Shown here: positions 58,387-64,000 of the stretch, in pieces
Position numbering within the stretch: position 1 is the first letter of the stretch
Layout: the number at the start of each line of letters is the position of its first letter
From: Tepidiphilus olei
GTDB lineage: Bacteria; Pseudomonadota; Gammaproteobacteria; Burkholderiales; Rhodocyclaceae
Direction: 5' to 3'
NCBI RefSeq assembly: GCF_006980705.1
Contig: NZ_SBHO01000003.1
Span: forward strand, 124,001-188,000
DNA length: 64,000 bases
Position numbers and translations under genes: made by a program
Notes under the pieces: generated by a model
Told to the model about the DNA's origin: nothing
Seen by the model: only the letters and a program-made list of their open reading frames with translations
Databases searched by the model: none

Positions 58387-59922
58387 ATGTGCGGAATCCT
58401 CGGGGTGGTTGCCCATCAGCCGGTCAACCAGCTCCTGTATGATGGATTGATGGTGCTGCAGCACCGAGGGCAGGATGCGGCGGGCATCGCCACCGGCAGT
58501 GACGACCGCTTCTACATGCACAAGGGGCCGGGACTGGTGCGCGACGTCTTTCGCACGCGCAACATGCGCAGTCTCGTGGGCAACTGGGGTATCGGCCACG
58601 TGCGCTACCCCACGGCGGGCGATGCCTGCAATCCGGCCGAAGCGCAGCCCTTCTACGTCAATTCGCCTTTTGGTCTGCTGCTCGCGCACAACGGCAACCT
58701 CACCAACGGCGAGGCGCTCAAGCGAGAGATCTTCGAGACCGACTTGCGTCACATCAACACCAATTCCGACTCCGAGATTCTGCTCAACGTCTTCGCCCAC
58801 GAGCTCGCGGCCGCCTCCAAGGGGGCGCGCCCCGACGACGAGGCGGTATTCGCGGCGGTGCGGGGGGTGCATCGGCGCTGCCGCGGCGCCTATGCGGTGG
58901 TGGTGATGATCGCGGGCTATGGTCTGCTCGCCTTTCGTGACCCCTACGGCATCCGTCCGCTCGTCTTCGGCCGCAACGACACGCCTTCAGGGACGGAGTG
59001 GCTCGTGGCTTCCGAGTCGGTCGCGCTCGATACGCTGGGGTTTCGGCTGGTGCGCGACGTCGCGCCCGGCGAGGCGATCCTCTTCGGCATCGACGGCACG
59101 ATGCGCGCGCGCCAGTGCGCCGATGACCCGTTGCTCGCGCCCTGTCTCTTCGAATTCGTCTATCTGGCCCGCCCCGATTCGGTGATCGACGGGGTGTCGG
59201 TCTATGAGGCGCGCGTGAAGATGGGCGAATACCTCGCCGAGCGTTTCCGCACCCGCTTTCCGCACACGCGCATCGACGTGGTGATCCCCATTCCCGATTC
59301 CAGCCGTCCGGCGGCGTTGGAGATGGCTACTCGCCTGGGGCTGCCCTACCGCGAGGGGTTCGTCAAGAACCGCTACATCGGCCGCACCTTCATCATGCCG
59401 GGGCAGACGGTGCGCAAGAATTCCGTGCGCAAGAAGCTCAACGCCGTGCATCAGGAATTCCGCGGTAAGCGCGTATTGCTCGTCGACGACTCCATCGTGC
59501 GGGGTACCACCAGTCGCGAGATCATCCAGATGGCGCGCGACGCCGGTGCCGTGGAAGTCTTTCTCGCCTCGGCGGCTCCGCCCGTGCGCTACGCCAACGT
59601 CTACGGGATCGACATGCCGAGCCGCCGCGAGCTCATCGCCGCCTACTGCGACGAGGAAGAAGTCCGCCGCCAGATCGGCGCCGACGGGCTGCTCTATCAG
59701 GAACTCGAAGACCTCAAACGCGCCATCCAAAGCGTCAATCCGGCGATCCGGCGCTTCGAGTCTTCCTGCTTCGACGGCCGCTACATCACGGGCGACGTCA
59801 CGCCCGAATACCTCGAACGGATCGAACGGCGCGGCGACGCACCGGCTGCTCTGTCCGAGCGCGAAGACAGCGAGGGAGCGGCTCAGCTCGATCTCAACCT
59901 GCCCCTCGACCAGGACGCATGA
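58387..59922 (+). CDS. purF: Amidophosphoribosyltransferase
   Basis: First committed step of purine synthesis, forming phosphoribosylamine from PRPP and glutamine. The 511-residue protein starts with the glutaminase nucleophile Cys2 (MCGILGVVAHQPVNQLLYDG), so there is no Bacillus-type propeptide. It has QHRGQDAAGIAT, GHVRYPTAGD, the PRPP-binding loop KRVLLVDDSIVRGTTSREI and GIDMPSRRELIA. It lies 0 bp after cvpA and 10 bp before metZ. Confidence 0.98.
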   Translation: MCGILGVVAHQPVNQLLYDGLMVLQHRGQDAAGIATGSDDRFYMHKGPGLVRDVFRTRNMRSLVGNWGIGHVRYPTAGDACNPAEAQPFYVNSPFGLLLAHNGNLTNGEALKREIFETDLRHINTNSDSEILLNVFAHELAAASKGARPDDEAVFAAVRGVHRRCRGAYAVVVMIAGYGLLAFRDPYGIRPLVFGRNDTPSGTEWLVASESVALDTLGFRLVRDVAPGEAILFGIDGTMRARQCADDPLLAPCLFEFVYLARPDSVIDGVSVYEARVKMGEYLAERFRTRFPHTRIDVVIPIPDSSRPAALEMATRLGLPYREGFVKNRYIGRTFIMPGQTVRKNSVRKKLNAVHQEFRGKRVLLVDDSIVRGTTSREIIQMARDAGAVEVFLASAAPPVRYANVYGIDMPSRRELIAAYCDEEEVRRQIGADGLLYQELEDLKRAIQSVNPAIRRFESSCFDGRYITGDVTPEYLERIERRGDAPAALSEREDSEGAAQLDLNLPLDQDA

Positions 59923-59932
59923 AAGGACGGTC

Positions 59933-61114
59933 ATGAACGACGACAAGGGCCTGGGCACGCGCGCGGTGCGCGATGGCGTGCTGCGTAGCCAATTCGGCGA
60001 GCATGCCGAAGGGCTCTATCTCACTTCGAGTTTCGTTTTCGCCGACGCAGCGCAAGCGGCGGCGCGCTTCCTCGAGCAGGAAGAGGGCTATACCTATAGC
60101 CGCTTTACCAACCCGACGGTGAGCATGTTCCAGGAGCGGCTCGCGAGTCTCGAAGGGGCCGAATCCTGCATCGCCGCCGCCTCGGGCATGGCGGCGATCC
60201 TGTGCGCGGCCATGACTTTCGTCTCCCAGGGCGAGGAGATCGTGGCCGGCCAGGGGCTCTTCGGCGCCACGCACCAGCTCTTCTCGGCGATCCTGCCGCG
60301 CTTTGGCATCACCACGCGCTTCGTCGATCTGGGCGATGCCGCGGCGCTGGAGGCGGCGCTCACCCCGCGCACCCGGCTCGTCTTCTGCGAGACGCCCAGC
60401 AACCCGCTCATGGAGCTCGTCGATTTGGCCTCGCTTGCCGAACGGGCGCACCGGGTCGGTGCCTTGCTCGCGGTCGATAACACCTTTTGCACGCCCATCG
60501 GACAGCAGCCGCTCGCCCTGGGGGCGGATCTGGTCATCCATTCGGCCACCAAATACCTCGATGGTCAGGGCCGGGTGCTCGGTGGGGCGGTGCTCGGTAG
60601 TCGCTCGCTCGTCGATTTGGTCTACCGCTTCCTGCGCACGGCAGGGCCCAGCCTTTCACCGTTCAACGCCTGGGTGCTGGTGAAGAGCCTGGAGACGCTG
60701 CCGTTGCGCGTGCGGGCGCAGAGCGAGGCGGCGCTCGCGCTCGCGCGCTGGCTCGAGGGGCATCCGAACGTGGTGCAGGTGCGCTATCCCTGGCTCGAAT
60801 CGCACCCGCAGCATGCGCTCGCGCGGCGCCAGCAGAAACTGGGGGGCGGAGTGGTGAGTTTTCGCGTGCGCGGCGGACGCAGCGAGGCCTGGCGCGTGAT
60901 CGATTCCACCCGGATATTCTCGATCACCGGCAACCTCGGCGACGTCAAATCCACCATTACGCATCCGGCGAGCACCACGCACGGGCGGTTGGCCCCGGAA
61001 GTGCGGCAGGCGATGGGCGTGGGCGAAGACCTGCTGCGCGTCTCGGTCGGCCTGGAAGAGGTCGAAGACCTGAAAGCCGACCTCGCGCGTGGGCTGGACG
61101 CGATCGGGGAGTAG
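59933..61114 (+). CDS. metZ: O-succinylhomoserine sulfhydrylase
   Basis: Direct sulfhydrylation of O-succinylhomoserine to homocysteine, a PLP enzyme of the Cys/Met metabolism family. The 393-residue protein has the PLP-Lys motif VIHSATKYLDGQGRVLGG, YSRFTNPTVSMFQERLASLE, CETPSNPLMELVDLA, VDNTFCTPIGQQPLALG and ITHPASTTHGRL. The purF-metZ order is characteristic of the MetZ clade in Beta- and Gammaproteobacteria. Start at 59933 follows GAAAGGA. It converges on lpxH with a 3-bp gap and no visible terminator. Confidence 0.96.
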   Translation: MNDDKGLGTRAVRDGVLRSQFGEHAEGLYLTSSFVFADAAQAAARFLEQEEGYTYSRFTNPTVSMFQERLASLEGAESCIAAASGMAAILCAAMTFVSQGEEIVAGQGLFGATHQLFSAILPRFGITTRFVDLGDAAALEAALTPRTRLVFCETPSNPLMELVDLASLAERAHRVGALLAVDNTFCTPIGQQPLALGADLVIHSATKYLDGQGRVLGGAVLGSRSLVDLVYRFLRTAGPSLSPFNAWVLVKSLETLPLRVRAQSEAALALARWLEGHPNVVQVRYPWLESHPQHALARRQQKLGGGVVSFRVRGGRSEAWRVIDSTRIFSITGNLGDVKSTITHPASTTHGRLAPEVRQAMGVGEDLLRVSVGLEEVEDLKADLARGLDAIGE

Positions 61115-61117
61115 GAT

Positions 61118-61897
61118 TCAACGGTGTTCGACCCTGGCCGGTGTCACGCCGTGCCAAGTGGCGCCTTCGGGGCCTATCTCCAGCCAGCGGGCGGTGTCGT
61201 GCCATTCGGGCAGCACCCAGCGCTCGCGCTGCTCGTCGGCGATCGAGTAACGATGCACGGCGCAGCGGTGGGTGTGACCATGGAGCAACACCGCCGAAGG
61301 GTAGGTTTCGAGCCAACGACGCACCTCGTCCTCATTGACGTCGATCGGCGCTTCCAGCGCGCCCTGGTAGGCACGGCTCTGTTCGCGTGAGCGCTGAGCG
61401 AAGGCGATACGCGCCGGCAGGGGCTGGGCGAGGAAGGCGGCTTGGGCGGCGGGCTGCCGCGCCTGGGCGCGCCAGGCTTGATAGGCGTGATCGTCGGTGC
61501 ATAGGAGGTCGCCGTGGGTGAGCACGAAGGCTCGCCCGGCGATGTCCACGGCCACCGGATCGGGCAGCATCGCCCAGCCGGCGCGTGTGGCAAAGGTCTC
61601 GCCCACGAGGAAATCGCGGTTGCCGGCAAGGAAATGGAACGAGACGCCGCGTGCGCGGGCCGCGGCGAAGGCAGCGACGAGGGATTCCACTACCGGGTGC
61701 GTCCAGTCGTCGCCGATCCAGAATTCGAAGATGTCGCCCAGGAGGAAGACGGGCTCTTCTGCCGGGCGCTGGGCGAGCCATTCGCAGAAGGCGTGCAGGC
61801 GCGGTGTGTCACGATCGATGTCGAGGTGCAGGTCGGAGACGAGCGTGGCGCGCGGCAGGCGCAGGCGCGGCGCCTCGAATGCCGGCAGCGCCGTCAT
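61118..61897 (-). CDS. lpxH: UDP-2,3-diacylglucosamine diphosphatase LpxH
   Basis: Hydrolyses UDP-diacylglucosamine to lipid X in lipid A synthesis at the inner-membrane surface. The 259-residue calcineurin-like phosphoesterase has all metal motifs: [39 protein letters not shown] and [12 protein letters not shown]. The start at 61897 ([20 protein letters not shown]) overlaps the cyclophilin stop. Its presence shows a lipopolysaccharide outer membrane. Confidence 0.95.
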   Translation of the reverse strand: MTALPAFEAPRLRLPRATLVSDLHLDIDRDTPRLHAFCEWLAQRPAEEPVFLLGDIFEFWIGDDWTHPVVESLVAAFAAARARGVSFHFLAGNRDFLVGETFATRAGWAMLPDPVAVDIAGRAFVLTHGDLLCTDDHAYQAWRAQARQPAAQAAFLAQPLPARIAFAQRSREQSRAYQGALEAPIDVNEDEVRRWLETYPSAVLLHGHTHRCAVHRYSIADEQRERWVLPEWHDTARWLEIGPEGATWHGVTPARVEHR

Positions 61898-62493
61898 CGC
61901 AGCACCTCGGCGTGCTCGATCACCACCGGTTCGAGCGGTACGTCTCGCCAAGGACCGACGGTGCCGGTCTTCACCGACTTGATGGCGTCGACCACGTCCA
62001 TGCCCTGCACGACCTTGCCGAAGACGCAGTAGCCCCAACCCTGGGTGGTGGGGGCACGGTAGTCGAGGAAGTCATTGTCGGCGACGTTGATGAAGAATTG
62101 CGCCGTGGCCGAATGGGGGTCCTGGGTGCGGGCCATGGCGACGGTGCCGCGCCGGTTCTTGAGGCCGTTGTCGGCTTCATTGGGAATCGGCGCGCGTGTC
62201 GGTTTCTGCTTCATGTCGGCGGTGAGCCCGCCGCCCTGGATCATGAATCCGTCGATGACGCGATGAAAAATGGTGCCGTCGTAGTGGCCGCTCTCGACGT
62301 AGGCGAGAAAGTTCTCCACCGTCTTGGGGGCTTTGACGGGATCGAGTTCGAGCACGATGTCACCGCGGTTGGTGGTGAGTTTGACTTGCACGGCTTGGGC
62401 TCCTTGAGCGAAGGAAAGGGTGGGGAAGGTGCAGGCGAGAAGCGCCGTGAGCAGGGCACGGCGCACCCGGTTCATGGAGGAGGTCTGCGGCAT
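61894..62493 (-). CDS. Periplasmic cyclophilin-type peptidyl-prolyl isomerase
   Basis: A 199-residue PPIase with a signal peptide (about residues 1-29, [20 protein letters not shown]), so it acts in the periplasm like E. coli PpiA. The cyclophilin domain has [69 protein letters not shown] and [18 protein letters not shown] chose the ATG at 62493, which has an AGGA box 8 bp upstream; the ATG at 62475 is preceded by a C/T-rich stretch unsuited to ribosome binding. The pairing with lpxH (ATGA overlap) is common in Betaproteobacteria. Confidence 0.92.
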   Translation of the reverse strand: MPQTSSMNRVRRALLTALLACTFPTLSFAQGAQAVQVKLTTNRGDIVLELDPVKAPKTVENFLAYVESGHYDGTIFHRVIDGFMIQGGGLTADMKQKPTRAPIPNEADNGLKNRRGTVAMARTQDPHSATAQFFINVADNDFLDYRAPTTQGWGYCVFGKVVQGMDVVDAIKSVKTGTVGPWRDVPLEPVVIEHAEVLR

Positions 62494-62664
62494 GGACGGA
62501 TTCCTGGGATAGGGTAAGACGATGCGTACGGCCTGGCGCGCGGGTGCATGACGGCGTTTTCCGTTTTCCGAATGCACGTGCCGTCGATGTGGTGGATCGC
62601 ACTTTTTACACCGCGCACGCCGCGTTCCGTGGCCGGTTGCAGGATTTTTTCGTGTGCTCCGCGT

Positions 62665-63792
62665 TCATTGTGCTTCACCGGTGAAGAATTCGCGCATGCG
62701 GTCGAACCAGGATTTGCTGCGCGGGTTGTGCCGTTCGGCGTTTTCATGGGCGATCTCTTCGAATTCGCGCAAGAGCTCTTTCTGCCGCTCGGTGAGATTG
62801 ACCGGCGTTTCTACCACCACGTGGCAGAGCAGGTCGCCCACGCCCTGGTTGCGCACGTTGCGGATGCCCTTGCCGCGCAGGCGGAAGACCTTGCCCGTCT
62901 GCGTGCCCGGGGGGATGCGCAACTTGGCGATGCCATCGAGCGTGGGAACGTCGATCTCGCCGCCCAGCGCGGCCGTGGTGATGGAGATGGGCATCTCGCA
63001 GTGCAGATCGTCGCCATCGCGCTGGAAAATGGGGTGGGGCTTGATGCGGATCTCGACGTAGAGATCGCCCGGCGGACCGCCGTTGATGCCCGCCTCGCCG
63101 TAGCCGCTCTGGCGCAGGCGCATGCCGGTGTCGATGCCGGCCGGGATCTTCACTTCCAGCGTGCGCGTGCGCCGCACCCGCCCCGCGCCGCCGCAGTCCG
63201 GGCAGGGGTCGGCGACGATACTGCCGCTGCCATGGCATTCGGGGCAGGTCTGCTGGATGGAGAAGAATCCCTGCTGCATGCGCACTTGGCCGATGCCGCC
63301 GCAGGTGGGGCACACCCGCGGCTGCGTACCGGGGCGCGCGCCGGTGCCGTGGCAGGTGTCGCAGGTCTCGGCCGTGGGAATGCGGATGGTCTTGGTGGTG
63401 CCGTGCGCGGCCTCTTCGAGCGAGATCTCGAGCTGGTAGCGCAGATCGGCGCCGCGATAGACCTGGGAGCGGCCGCGCCGGCTACCGCCGAAGAGATCGC
63501 CGAAGATGTCGGAGAAGGCTTCGGCGAAGTCGTCGAACCCGGCTGCCCCGGCGCCGGCCGCGGCTCCATCTACGCCGGCATGCCCGTAGCGATCGTAGGC
63601 GGCGCGCTTTTGCTCGTCGCTCAGCACGTCGTAGGCGCGCTGGATTTCCTTGAATTTCTCTTCGGCCGCCTTGTCGCCCGGATTGCGGTCCGGGTGGTAT
63701 TTCATCGCCAGACGCCGGTAGGCTTTTTTGATCTCGGCCGCCGTCGCTTCGCGGCTCACTTCGAGGATCGCGTAATAATCTTTTTGTGTCAT
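62665..63792 (-). CDS. dnaJ: Chaperone DnaJ
   Basis: J-domain co-chaperone that stimulates DnaK ATPase. The 375-residue protein has the J domain with HPD at residues 33-35, a Gly/Phe-type linker ([19 protein letters not shown]), the four CxxCxGxG zinc repeats ([32 protein letters not shown]) and the substrate-binding C-terminal domains. A GGCGAG box precedes the ATG. It is downstream of dnaK across a 90-bp gap with a large hairpin. Confidence 0.98.
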   Translation of the reverse strand: MTQKDYYAILEVSREATAAEIKKAYRRLAMKYHPDRNPGDKAAEEKFKEIQRAYDVLSDEQKRAAYDRYGHAGVDGAAAGAGAAGFDDFAEAFSDIFGDLFGGSRRGRSQVYRGADLRYQLEISLEEAAHGTTKTIRIPTAETCDTCHGTGARPGTQPRVCPTCGGIGQVRMQQGFFSIQQTCPECHGSGSIVADPCPDCGGAGRVRRTRTLEVKIPAGIDTGMRLRQSGYGEAGINGGPPGDLYVEIRIKPHPIFQRDGDDLHCEMPISITTAALGGEIDVPTLDGIAKLRIPPGTQTGKVFRLRGKGIRNVRNQGVGDLLCHVVVETPVNLTERQKELLREFEEIAHENAERHNPRSKSWFDRMREFFTGEAQ

Positions 63793-63820
63793 CGTCTCGC
63801 CAGTGTGGGGTCATGACGCA

Positions 63821-63858
63821 GCCGAGCCCGGGCCGGGAGTGTCCGGCGCGGGCTCGGC
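63821..63858 (-). other. Long hairpin between dnaK and dnaJ
   Basis: GCCGAGCCCG (63821-63830) pairs exactly with CGGGCTCGGC (63849-63858), and the inner GCCGG/CCGGC (63832-63836/63843-63847) extends the stem across single mismatched bases. In the dnaK-to-dnaJ direction it lacks a following T run, so it is more likely an mRNA stability or partial attenuation element than a full terminator. Confidence 0.75.
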
Positions 63859-63882
63859 TTTCAGGGTGCGGGGCAGGGCCGA

Positions 63883-64000
63883 TCAGTGTTTCTTGTCGTC
63901 CTTGACCTCGGTGAACTCGGCGTCGACCACGTCGCTGTCGCCGGCGCGTTGTCCCGCGGACGTTCCCGCACCACCGGGCGCAGCACCTGCTTCACCAGCA
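63883..64000 (-). CDS. dnaK: Chaperone DnaK, C-terminal end only
   Basis: The last 38 codons of Hsp70 are present; the rest lies beyond the right edge. The Gly/Ala-rich tail ends in GDSDVVDAEFTEVKDDKKH, matching the conserved DnaK C-terminus that contains the VVDAEFTEV motif. Its position before dnaJ on the same strand confirms it. Confidence 0.95.
   Translation of the reverse strand, partial: AGEAGAAPGGAGTSAGQRAGDSDVVDAEFTEVKDDKKH

Noticed and set aside
62494-62664. Possible small genes between dnaJ and the cyclophilin gene
   Set aside because: Open frames here are short, lack ribosome binding sites and have no recognisable content; no terminator hairpin is visible either.

Overview
The window is one continuous, very gene-dense stretch of a high-GC Gram-negative chromosome. 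Gene order (hisF-hisI-hisE-hinT-tatABC; rpe-gph-trpE; leuCDB-asd-fimV-truA-trpF-trpB-trpA-accD-folC-SPOR-cvpA-purF-metZ; purD-purH-fis-dusB) is typical of Betaproteobacteria. A phosphoribulokinase, a class II aldolase resembling the Calvin-cycle subtype, ribulose-phosphate epimerase and phosphoglycolate phosphatase suggest a facultative or obligate autotroph. A periplasmic rhodanese with a YeeE/TsuA-type permease suggests use of reduced sulfur. A Hydrogenophilales-like bacterium would fit, but that is inference. I see no insertion sequence, prophage, CRISPR array or rRNA. All genes look intact except those cut by the window edges (hisF and dnaK).

Layout. 1-3.6 kb: the end of the histidine operon running into hinT and tatA-tatB-tatC, with a membrane-anchored HtrA-type protease converging on tatC. 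4.7-9.4 kb: Nif3-like protein, DUF2889 protein, sucCD and an ornithine cyclodeaminase-family enzyme. 9.4-12.9 kb: a tandem-FHA protein coupled to rpe-gph-trpE. 13-18.1 kb: an orphan Tat-exported TRAP binding protein, pmbA, then darP-mog-DAHP synthase. 18.1-22.1 kb: prk, a three-gene sulfur operon (rhodanese, TsuA-like permease, 55-residue membrane protein) with a visible promoter and inverted repeat, and an AhpD-like protein. 22.2-34.2 kb: a mostly minus-strand block (fba, pyk, hemF, purD, purH, fis, dusB, SulP transporter, metG) with a small His-rich exported protein on the plus strand. 34.2-37.7 kb: tRNA-Leu(UAG), hbd, rho, trxA and fdxA. 37.7-43.3 kb: CBS protein, acyl-CoA ligase, an acetolactate synthase operon of the short-subunit (IlvBN) type preceded by a leader peptide and attenuator, then aroC. 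43.4-61.1 kb: an HcaT-like MFS transporter and the long leu-asd-fimV-trp-acc-fol-pur-met cluster. 61.1-64 kb: lpxH, a periplasmic cyclophilin, dnaJ and the 3' end of dnaK.

Functional threads. Aromatic synthesis is represented by DAHP synthase, aroC and trpE/F/B/A; branched-chain synthesis by ilvBN and leuCDB; purines by purD/H/F. Four-base ATGA/GTGA start-stop overlaps are common and mark translationally coupled operons. Convergent pairs are packed end to end with almost no space for terminators.

The most notable signals are: (1) a complete classical attenuator (Val/Leu-rich leader peptide, antiterminator pairing, terminator) before an enterobacterial-type ilvBN; (2) the rhodanese-TsuA-like-small protein operon with a near-consensus promoter and a perfect 7-bp inverted repeat centred near -64; (3) a two-FHA protein whose second domain has lost the phosphopeptide-binding residues and which is coupled to rpe; (4) a small His-rich secreted protein; (5) a long hairpin between dnaK and dnaJ. 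I did not find a clearly new defence or mobile system.
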